From positions 1 to 49,745 of the IMG/VR virus record IMGVR_UViG_3300030060_007733: 49,745 bases of DNA; one strand, 5' to 3'. The notes below the pieces were generated by a model that had not been told where the DNA came from, did not search any database, and was given only the letters and a program-made list of their open reading frames with translations. The translations under genes were made by a program, and so were the position numbers. Below, piece after piece: positions 39,705 through 47,715 of the stretch. The DNA is from a virus. The first letter of the stretch is position 1. Each line of letters starts with the position of its first letter.

Positions 39705-42302
39705 TTTAAGCCTGTTTCTTTGAGTCGCGTTGTATGTGCTAGGCACATTTGACTTAGAATTCATAGCCTCCATTCCTTGATTCATTAGTAACTCAGGATC
39801 TGGCGGTATTAACTTAATACTAGATTCTGAAATTGTCGTTGTAATTCCCTGTGGACCTATCGACACAGAAACAGAGTTCATTGTTGATTTAAACGCAGGT
39901 ATATGTAAACCATATAAAGTTCTAGAGGAGGAAGACGGACTATCTGACTGTTCCCTGTATTCTCCCCTTAAACCCTTCAAAACTTCTATTTCTGCCAAAG
40001 ATCCATTATGGCTAGAAAGACTTAAATGATTAAGAATATTTGGAGTAGCTGGAGCATCGAGAGTATATGACCTAAGATCAAATCTATCTGCAAGGTCTGA
40101 CATTTTTTGAGAATTTCCGTCACCCTTAGCTATATCTCTATCCTCTTTGTCTGCCCTATCTTTTTCTTCCTCTTCTTCATCAACCTTATTGACTCTTGTT
40201 TTACTTCTAGTATATTCTAATTTTAGTCGCTTGTTAACATTCTTTGCCATTGCGACTTCATAGTTTATGGCAGACTGTCTAGCTATCTCAAGAACCGAAA
40301 GAAATATATTTTTACCGTTTTGTAAGGTTGGTCCCCCGAGATACCACAAAGAGTTTCTTCTAGGGTGTTGAAAAAATTCTAATTTATTAAAAACAGGATC
40401 AAAGTCTATCGCCTTATCTGTTTTTTCGGCTTCTGCTTTTTTCTCCTCAACATTTTTCTTCTCAAGCTTTGGTATGTTTCTTATAGATAAGAAGAAAAAG
40501 GACTCTCCTATAGCTTCAGATTTTACAGCCTCATCATTTGTAAACTGCTGCATCTCTCCTACTTTCCTTTTTTCTTTAGGAACACCCAAATGTTCTAAGA
40601 GATCATTTAACTCAGCAAGTTCATCTACATCAGCTATATTTTTATCTTCAGAGAGAGGTCCAAATATAGTTATATTGTTTGTATTAGTGAATTGCATTCT
40701 CTCTACCTTATATTTACTATAACCATTTGATATATAAATACCTCCAGCCACAGCAAAATAAGCAGCCATCATCTCTCTCATTTTTGTTCCCGATGGCTTG
40801 GGCAACGGTTTTACTATATCTTGATCTGCCGCTAATAACCCTCCACGCTTGCCTAAGTAAGTTAAAAGCTTGTAGTAAAATCCAGCTTTCCCAGATCTCA
40901 TCATTGGCGCACCATCATCAAGTCCATTGTGAGTTATTTTACTTGGATTCTCTAAGTCAAATTTCCAACCATGACTACCTTGCCACACGAAATCAAATTC
41001 TTTTGGATTGGCATCATGTTTGGCTTGCCACGCTTTCATTTCATCCTTGGGATCTTTTACAGACTTACCCCAAGCAAACAACGTCCCGCAATTCGGTTTT
41101 TGCATGTAGAGACTTGATTTTATCCTTACCTCTTCATTATCATTTAGCGCCCACAAAGGAGGCATCTCATTAGGATTATTAATTCTATTTAAATGCATTA
41201 AAGCAAAAGTATATTTATCAAAAACTTCTGCATCGTCAGCTACACCTTGGTTGAATAGAGCAAACCAGAATTTTAAATCTCTAGCCTTCATCGGGAACCT
41301 TATCTCATCCCAAGCTTGTTCAAGATCGACTCTTTTGAAAAATATTGGTCTTGGCCTATCTTCATCAGGACCACTAGATTCGTCTTTTTGTTTCTCCCCA
41401 CTTCCAATATAACTATTAACAATTTTAGTGGTCACTAAACTTTCTGTAAAGCTAGCACTTATAATATTAGAATCGTTAGTTTCTGTATAATCATCTACTG
41501 GTATAGAAGCTGCCATCTCTGTATTTACAAACTCAAGACCACCAGTATTTGGATTAACATACCAAAAATAACCAAAGTAAGAAGCAATAGCCCCGACAAC
41601 ACTCTCTAGTGTCCCACTCACCTCAAACAAAACATCGTCTGATACAGGTAACCCTGTAACTGGAATCCCCGCTAAACTAAGTATTGTTTTAAACTCACTT
41701 AAAGTATACCCAAATTTTAACTCATACTGAGCTAGATCTGGAGATGATAAATATTGATTACTAACAGCGTCAATATTAAGAGATAATTCTGGGACTAATT
41801 CATGCTGATGATAACATAAGCCAACTTTCATCCCATCAAATTGTGCTCCAGCCTCATAATTGTAAACCCTTCCAGCTAATATAGTAGATCCATGAATACT
41901 TGGACCACTGGCTGGGAAGGGCTTCAGGGGACTCCCAATAACTTCACTAAAGTAAGGAACTGGTCCTTCATACTCTTTACCAAAAACTGGAGCATTTACA
42001 CCCCTAACCAAAACTACATAAGACTTTAAAGTCAAGGAGGTTCTATCTACATATTTTCTACTTATAGCTCTTCTGGTTGGGCCAGAATTTCTTGTTAATT
42101 CAGTGCAAACAAAGTTTTCAAGTGCTGTTTGTATTTTATCATTAGAAAAATTGTTAACATCCCCCAAAGCGCCAATAACCGTGCCGAGACCATTACTTCC
42201 ATCTAAATTTTTTGCACTCAATACAGTATTAACGGTCGCTGTATGACCACCTCCTGAGTTTGTAAAATTTAAATCTACTTTTGTAATAGTCTCTTTCTTC
42301 AT
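39699..42302 (-). CDS. Tail/baseplate hub-like protein
   Basis: 867 residues. Residues about 190-290 (LAGIPVTGLPVSDDVLFEVS, then VVGAIASYFGYFWYVNPNTG) follow the layout of phage hub proteins (gp27/late control D type), with a LysM-like low-complexity stretch absent. The later part has a Lys/Glu-rich helical segment (KKNVEEKKAEAEKTDKAID) and a region with DKADKEDRD-type repeats that may be coiled coil. It ends the tail operon. Role inferred from position and these segments. Confidence 0.5.
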   Translation of the reverse strand: MKKETITKVDLNFTNSGGGHTATVNTVLSAKNLDGSNGLGTVIGALGDVNNFSNDKIQTALENFVCTELTRNSGPTRRAISRKYVDRTSLTLKSYVVLVRGVNAPVFGKEYEGPVPYFSEVIGSPLKPFPASGPSIHGSTILAGRVYNYEAGAQFDGMKVGLCYHQHELVPELSLNIDAVSNQYLSSPDLAQYELKFGYTLSEFKTILSLAGIPVTGLPVSDDVLFEVSGTLESVVGAIASYFGYFWYVNPNTGGLEFVNTEMAASIPVDDYTETNDSNIISASFTESLVTTKIVNSYIGSGEKQKDESSGPDEDRPRPIFFKRVDLEQAWDEIRFPMKARDLKFWFALFNQGVADDAEVFDKYTFALMHLNRINNPNEMPPLWALNDNEEVRIKSSLYMQKPNCGTLFAWGKSVKDPKDEMKAWQAKHDANPKEFDFVWQGSHGWKFDLENPSKITHNGLDDGAPMMRSGKAGFYYKLLTYLGKRGGLLAADQDIVKPLPKPSGTKMREMMAAYFAVAGGIYISNGYSKYKVERMQFTNTNNITIFGPLSEDKNIADVDELAELNDLLEHLGVPKEKRKVGEMQQFTNDEAVKSEAIGESFFFLSIRNIPKLEKKNVEEKKAEAEKTDKAIDFDPVFNKLEFFQHPRRNSLWYLGGPTLQNGKNIFLSVLEIARQSAINYEVAMAKNVNKRLKLEYTRSKTRVNKVDEEEEEKDRADKEDRDIAKGDGNSQKMSDLADRFDLRSYTLDAPATPNILNHLSLSSHNGSLAEIEVLKGLRGEYREQSDSPSSSSRTLYGLHIPAFKSTMNSVSVSIGPQGITTTISESSIKLIPPDPELLMNQGMEAMNSKSNVPSTYNATQRNRLKL

Positions 42303-43126
42303 AAGCTTAGATTATCGGTATAAAGGCCATTCCTTAAACCGCTATTCACACTAGCACTTACACCAGATTTAATCATCTCGACACCAGTGTAAGTCTCCAA
42401 ATAGTCATCGGGATGTTGCAAAACTCCATTAATATAGAAATTAGTCCTGCCTTCTAGGAATCCTGTATCACTATACAAATCTGGGGATAACCCTGTTATT
42501 GAATGAGTCCTTACGCCTTTCTTATAGGCGGTATATTTAAATTTATTTTTATTAGAACTAGTAACCACTCCTCCTCCCGCCGAGAAATCAGGCTGATTTG
42601 CGGCAGAAGCTCCAACCCCAAGGCCAGAATAAACTTTTTGACCATTTAAAAAATATTCAAAATCTACAAAATTGTCTGCTGCTGACGCAAAGGCGGGATA
42701 TCTGCCCACTATGCTTGTTTTAAGAGATGCCCCCAAATCACCAGTTCCGATAAAAATCCCACCAGTATCAAAGTTGTAAATACCTCTGTAATTAGATTTG
42801 TGAGGAGAAGTGGATGCAAAATTTAACACATTTGTTTCAATAGGATCTACGCCTGTTCCTTTGACGAAAAAATCTCCCGTTTCTATTTTAAATACAGTTT
42901 TATTTGTGATCACTGTTTGAGAGGGGACTTCTTGAGTATAATTCGTCCCATTCATAGATAACCTTATAGTATCCTGCCCAGTGACAATTTTTGGATTATA
43001 ATTAAACTGATCAAGAGTTCCCCCAACTTCTAAATTAAAACCATTAAAATTATTAGTTGAAAGATCCTTTGAGTGACAACCAGAAACAGTTTTATCACCT
43101 GTAACTATAGTGAAATCGTAAATCAT
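42299..43126 (-). CDS. Tail-associated structural protein
   Basis: 275 residues, not recognised. It is rich in beta strands with Gly/Asn/Thr: TIVTGDKTVSGCHSKDLS, GVGASAANQPDFSAGGGVV, INGVLQHPDDYLETYTGVEM. The last stretch resembles the repetitive C-terminal parts of fibre or receptor-binding proteins. Its ATG overlaps the stop of the LamG-like gene upstream by 4 bp, and it overlaps the hub gene likewise. Confidence 0.45.
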   Translation of the reverse strand: MIYDFTIVTGDKTVSGCHSKDLSTNNFNGFNLEVGGTLDQFNYNPKIVTGQDTIRLSMNGTNYTQEVPSQTVITNKTVFKIETGDFFVKGTGVDPIETNVLNFASTSPHKSNYRGIYNFDTGGIFIGTGDLGASLKTSIVGRYPAFASAADNFVDFEYFLNGQKVYSGLGVGASAANQPDFSAGGGVVTSSNKNKFKYTAYKKGVRTHSITGLSPDLYSDTGFLEGRTNFYINGVLQHPDDYLETYTGVEMIKSGVSASVNSGLRNGLYTDNLSL

Positions 43127-44532
43127 AATCCTATCTGTCCCCCCAAATATTTAATAAAGTTTTTCTTAAGAACATAAGAATCGCCTAAGAAATGAACCCC
43201 AGAAGATGCTGGAATTTGTTGATTTATAACGGTTTCATAAAGAGGTTCTTGAATAACACCACTAATACCAGAAGTCACTCCTGTTTGCATCCTAGATCCA
43301 AAAAGCTGGACAGCCACTGTCGCAGCCCCAGAGATACCTTTTTGTTCAACGTATTCGTTTACCGCAACATCTATACCCCTTAGACCCAACGTGTCAAAAG
43401 CTTGTTCTCCTGTCGGCGTATACTGGTAACCCGAACCCATACCCCCATACAAAGCGCCAACTTCTTCTTTTACAAAAGTGCTAACACCACTATCAGATAA
43501 AGCATCATTAAAAGAGCGATATATAAAGTATCTATCACCTTCACCAGTATCCACGCTTGACGCATTAAAGAAACTACCAGTTAGCATATATCTCCCCGTA
43601 GATATGTTAACACTACCTGTATTTTCATAGTCATATCCTGTTATGCCAGTTTTATATACTATAGTCTGCGAATACCCAGTTACGTTCTTCTTGAAAGTAG
43701 TAGTCCCTGCATTTTCAAAGTAATTCCCCGCCAAACCACTACCAACATCAAACATTACGTTTGCGGGTATATAACCACTGACCAATGCAAAAGAATTTAA
43801 ACTAATATCAGCAGTCTTAAACGAACCATTGGTCCCTCTAAAATATTCGTCAGATCCTCCTATGTAAAACTTATCATTATTCGCTATAAATTTACTATCT
43901 AATGAAAATGTTGAATTATTGACAACATTATTCAAATAGTCACAACTAAATAAAGATATGCTATTAGCTCCTACAGAAAACCCAACAATATTTCTTTTGG
44001 TTACCTCTATAGAACTATCAAACTTAATAAAATCCCCATTTTCATTAAAGCTCTGATAAAAAAGATGACCCCTGTCAGTTAAACCAAAATTATATCCTTT
44101 AGCCCCAACAAAAACTTCGTCATTCACAGTGTTAGAAGTTTTTTCTAAAGAACCAAATAAAACACAATTGCCTACTTGATTATTAAATTCCAAATCAAAT
44201 AAAGCAGAGCATGAAGAAAAATCTAAACTAGAAATCCCAGTTACCTCAATATTGGAGTCGTTCAAATGAGCCTGATCACCATTGAGAAAAGTTCCAGTAG
44301 TAAAAAGTAAAGAGGTCTCTTCCACAGCATGTGCAGAATCTCTAACTATGCCGCTATAAAGACCCGTGTCAAAAGCGGGATCTGAGTTTTCAAAAACAGT
44401 GTAATATAAAGAATTATCAAGGTTTTCACCCATACTTCTCCCGCTAAGTCCAGAAAAATCATAATAAGCCAGCAAACGCTTGTTGCTACCAAACGTGGCT
44501 TTCATGATGTAATCCATAGATTGTCGGCTCAT
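43123..44532 (-). CDS. Tail protein with LamG/concanavalin-like domain
   Basis: 469 residues. Residues about 16-260 follow the LamG/laminin-G-like pattern: LLAYYDFSGLSGRSMGENLD, SALFDLEFNN, SISLFSCDYLNN, KFYIGGSDEYFRGTNGSF. Such domains bind sugars and are common in virion adhesins. The C-terminal half is Gly/Ser/Tyr-rich (GTYHISG-type and GVHFLGDSYVL segments). A variant of the GTGTAGA motif (AAGTAGA) is 10 nt before the ATG. Confidence 0.55.
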   Translation of the reverse strand: MSRQSMDYIMKATFGSNKRLLAYYDFSGLSGRSMGENLDNSLYYTVFENSDPAFDTGLYSGIVRDSAHAVEETSLLFTTGTFLNGDQAHLNDSNIEVTGISSLDFSSCSALFDLEFNNQVGNCVLFGSLEKTSNTVNDEVFVGAKGYNFGLTDRGHLFYQSFNENGDFIKFDSSIEVTKRNIVGFSVGANSISLFSCDYLNNVVNNSTFSLDSKFIANNDKFYIGGSDEYFRGTNGSFKTADISLNSFALVSGYIPANVMFDVGSGLAGNYFENAGTTTFKKNVTGYSQTIVYKTGITGYDYENTGSVNISTGRYMLTGSFFNASSVDTGEGDRYFIYRSFNDALSDSGVSTFVKEEVGALYGGMGSGYQYTPTGEQAFDTLGLRGIDVAVNEYVEQKGISGAATVAVQLFGSRMQTGVTSGISGVIQEPLYETVINQQIPASSGVHFLGDSYVLKKNFIKYLGGQIGL

Positions 44533-44533
44533 A

Positions 44534-46159
44534 TTAGTAGTATCTACTTAGATTATAAGAAATAGTTTGATCATTTAAACTACTAGATTCACTAAATTTG
44601 TAAACCCCAGTAGAATAACCACTAACTACGTCCATTAATTCAGGCATCTTCCCAGTTCCTCCTTCGCATGTGGCGCTAATTGCCCATTGCCCAGCACTCC
44701 TCTTCATAATTAACTGTTTAGCGAAACCACCTATACTTGGAACAATACCGCTTTTTTCAATCGGTTTAGTGTCAGCGATTGACAATTGCAATCCAGTCAA
44801 ATTACCTGAAGCTAAATCTACCTTATTATCAAATGATGCAGAATAAGTTATAGTAGAAGCGTTTGGGTCTTTTGAGAAATCTTCTGATTTTGCCTCGTTA
44901 TTAACATAATTACCACTTATATGATATCCCGTCCCAACCTCTCTAAAATCTTGCAGAGCTTCTATAGCAAAATTCAATAATCCAGAATTTTCTATAACTC
45001 CGCTAAAAACACTATCAACCTCTAAAAACCTTGCTCCTGTTGCTGGGTCTCCTGTTCCTAATACATCAAAAGGCCCATTATAAGAAAGGTTACCGTTAAC
45101 AGAAATATTCACAATGCTTTCATCTTTAGATGTAGATACATTTGCTGTTCTTTTATGCAAGACGTTCCCAATTTGATCTGTGTTATCTGGATCTTGAAAA
45201 CTAAAAGTATAATCTACTTTATTAACACCACTATCTATCCTGTAAGAGACTGACTTTGGGCCTCTGTTTATAAAACTATAAGCACCACTCTCATAATCTG
45301 AAAGAGAGGACGCTACAGCGTTAACTGCTATCTCTGCGGCTTGAGTGGAAGTAAACATACCTGTATCAACCAAACCATCCGTATTCTTTGTGGCATCCAT
45401 GTTGCCTTGAACAGATGCATTAACATTGACACTTAAACCCGCATCTTTATCAAATGCTATTTGAGTTGAAGACGTAAAGAAGCCAGAGATATTCTTTATT
45501 GGATTTTCACTAGTGCTATATTTATAGTTTTCAGTTATCCCGTAAGTGTTTGAACCTTTATCTATATTCTCTGTTCTTGATATAAGGTATGCGCCACCAG
45601 CTACAGCACCCCCTTCAGCGCCTGTTTGGAAAAGACTAATGTTTCTACATCCAGTCGCTCTTCCCGTAACAAAATTAATTGCATTTACTAAAGGCGCAGT
45701 ATTATCAATTTTAACACCTTGCGCCGAAACTGTATGGGTAGCTGCGGTTATTTTCCCAATCTCTTCTGTGAAGCTCCAATTGTCTACAGGACTTTGAATC
45801 CCGAAATATTCTGAAAAAACTCCAGAGGAAAAAGACTCAAAACTAACGCTATAAGGAAGAACGGTTGTTAAATCTGAATCACTAAAAGAAATTGAAGTAG
45901 GCTTTGAGCATGTAAATTCTTTATTAGAGTCATCGTTCGATACCGTCAGAGTTTCATATTCTGACATCAACCCACTAATCATTTGCATTTTCTGTAAATG
46001 CAACCCGCTCAAATTCGCTCCCGTTAAATTACCTATAAGCTCTACACCATCCTGATAGTGGTCTAGCTTACCTGCCACATAAACAGGATTCACGCTCTGA
46101 CCAACTAAGGGAGTGGGGTCAGGGAAAGTATATGAACCGTATGTTATGCTTTCAGCCAT
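44534..46159 (-). CDS. Tail structural protein, paralogue of the next gene upstream
   Basis: 541 residues. No catalytic motif. Alternating strands and Ser/Thr/Asn-rich turns throughout (FSSGVFSEYFGIQ, SFTEEIGKITAATHTVSAQG, KDAGLSVNVNASVQ). Segments appear related in order to the 515-aa protein before it (SFTEEIG with SFSETYD, later NYKYSTSE and INLNVSL regions, and an AVNAVASSLSDY-like helix). I infer a duplicated tail or fibre-support protein. It starts 3 bp after the upstream stop. Confidence 0.5.
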   Translation of the reverse strand: MAESITYGSYTFPDPTPLVGQSVNPVYVAGKLDHYQDGVELIGNLTGANLSGLHLQKMQMISGLMSEYETLTVSNDDSNKEFTCSKPTSISFSDSDLTTVLPYSVSFESFSSGVFSEYFGIQSPVDNWSFTEEIGKITAATHTVSAQGVKIDNTAPLVNAINFVTGRATGCRNISLFQTGAEGGAVAGGAYLISRTENIDKGSNTYGITENYKYSTSENPIKNISGFFTSSTQIAFDKDAGLSVNVNASVQGNMDATKNTDGLVDTGMFTSTQAAEIAVNAVASSLSDYESGAYSFINRGPKSVSYRIDSGVNKVDYTFSFQDPDNTDQIGNVLHKRTANVSTSKDESIVNISVNGNLSYNGPFDVLGTGDPATGARFLEVDSVFSGVIENSGLLNFAIEALQDFREVGTGYHISGNYVNNEAKSEDFSKDPNASTITYSASFDNKVDLASGNLTGLQLSIADTKPIEKSGIVPSIGGFAKQLIMKRSAGQWAISATCEGGTGKMPELMDVVSGYSTGVYKFSESSSLNDQTISYNLSRYY

Positions 46160-46161
46160 TT

Positions 46162-47709
46162 TTATTCATTTATATATAAAAAATTAATATTCCTACTAGA
46201 TTTTCCTTCTCCTAATTTTACCGAGACTTTATCAGCAGTCATATGAGTTACACCCTCATCAACCAAATCAGTCATTTCTTGAGTTTTTGTTTCCAGAATA
46301 TCCGCAGCTTCATATATACCCATGCTTTGACTCACTGTAGCTTCGGCTGTGACAGAAGCACTGCCAAGTGTTTTTAAATCACTTGTTATAACCTGTTCCT
46401 CTAAATTTCCTAAATCTAATATTTTTTCAACTCGATCTATCTGAAGTTGCTTATTCATAGTTAGTTTGAACTTTAAAAGACCATCATCATTTGTTTTATA
46501 AGCTGGATCAGTGGTAAAAACAATTGAATCTTGAATAGTTCCTTCACTCTTGCTAAAACTAGTAGACCTGCTTTTTTCATGAAACTCTTCTAGCGGGTGA
46601 AATAACCTTCTAACTCTGAGATGATTTAAATCCTGCCCACTTTTCCAAAAATCTCTACAATTATAAAACTTATCTATTTTGTTTTTTCCTAAAGACTTAT
46701 ACATCATTGAAAGGTTATACTCTTTAAATTTGCCAGCTTTTTTCTGAGTTCCTGTATACGATAAGTTATTATCTTGAGATTTGTTTGGGTCAGTCGAAAA
46801 CTGAATAGTCAAGGTGGCATTGATGCCATCCTTTGTTATCCCTTTCGAAATAGAAAATGGAGAGCCAAACTCCTGCTCCTCATTAGATTTAACTTCATCT
46901 ACTATTTCACCAAGGGCTTTTGTTAATGTATTCTCAGAATCTTGTCTCAATGACGTTAATTGAACATTAACAGTTTTTTCTAAAAACCCCTGTGCAGTTA
47001 TTTTTATATCTTGAGTCTCTTTCCTGCCTACATTTTTACTAGGATCTACTATCGAAGTCGTAACTGTTTCAGTTAAACTTACATTTAAATTTATAAGGTC
47101 GTAAGTCTCTGAAATGTTTCCTCTGAAATTTTCATCTATTTTTGCTTTTTCAGAAATCCCATCTTCCTGATATCCTAAAGATGGTCTGTTAGCGAAATAA
47201 TAATTAGTTAAAAATGTTTTAGCATTATTTAAAAACTGATCACCAGCTTCTTGAGCATAACCTATAGAAACTTTTCGCGTAGAAGTATAGTCCCCACCAG
47301 TTCTTGAAAAATCATAAGTTTCTGAAAAGGATGCGAGCGTGTGGGGGTTCGGAATGTATTTAGCGAATTCAGAAGAAGAATAATCATCTAGTCTTCTTTT
47401 TTCTGTTATGCTTATACTAACCGTTTCTGCGCCGACTAAGGTGCCTCCTTCAAAGTTATAACTTTGTATTTGACCATTCAGATAGTCATCTGCACCTATC
47501 CTTGCTACTAGATTAGGTCTTCCATAAGCCTCTTTAATAGCATCTCTACCTGACAATAAAGTTGTGTCATTCTGCTCAAACTTTAAATCAGATATATCTA
47601 CCTGATAATTACCTTTTACAGTATATCCAAAAAGCTCTATTGTTCCTTGATAATCATAAGTGATCTCTACAGAAGAACTTAAAACATTATTTACGATTAA
47701 AGATGCCAT
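46162..47709 (-). CDS. Tail structural protein, paralogue of the 541-aa gene
   Basis: 515 residues, beta-rich with charged loops (SVEITYDYQGTIELFGYTV at the start, ISITEKRRLDDYSSS, SFSETYDFSRTGGDYTSTRK). The C-terminus has YEAADILETKTQEMTDLVDE. No enzyme motif. Its position directly after the tape-measure gene suggests a distal tail or baseplate component. Similar segment order to its neighbour suggests gene duplication. Confidence 0.5.
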   Translation of the reverse strand: MASLIVNNVLSSSVEITYDYQGTIELFGYTVKGNYQVDISDLKFEQNDTTLLSGRDAIKEAYGRPNLVARIGADDYLNGQIQSYNFEGGTLVGAETVSISITEKRRLDDYSSSEFAKYIPNPHTLASFSETYDFSRTGGDYTSTRKVSIGYAQEAGDQFLNNAKTFLTNYYFANRPSLGYQEDGISEKAKIDENFRGNISETYDLINLNVSLTETVTTSIVDPSKNVGRKETQDIKITAQGFLEKTVNVQLTSLRQDSENTLTKALGEIVDEVKSNEEQEFGSPFSISKGITKDGINATLTIQFSTDPNKSQDNNLSYTGTQKKAGKFKEYNLSMMYKSLGKNKIDKFYNCRDFWKSGQDLNHLRVRRLFHPLEEFHEKSRSTSFSKSEGTIQDSIVFTTDPAYKTNDDGLLKFKLTMNKQLQIDRVEKILDLGNLEEQVITSDLKTLGSASVTAEATVSQSMGIYEAADILETKTQEMTDLVDEGVTHMTADKVSVKLGEGKSSRNINFLYINE

Positions 47710-47715
47710 GTCTCA

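Noticed and set aside
40727-41173. 148-aa plus-strand ORF inside the hub gene
   Set aside because: Antisense shadow of an 867-codon gene; composition unlike a real protein and no promoter or ribosome site.
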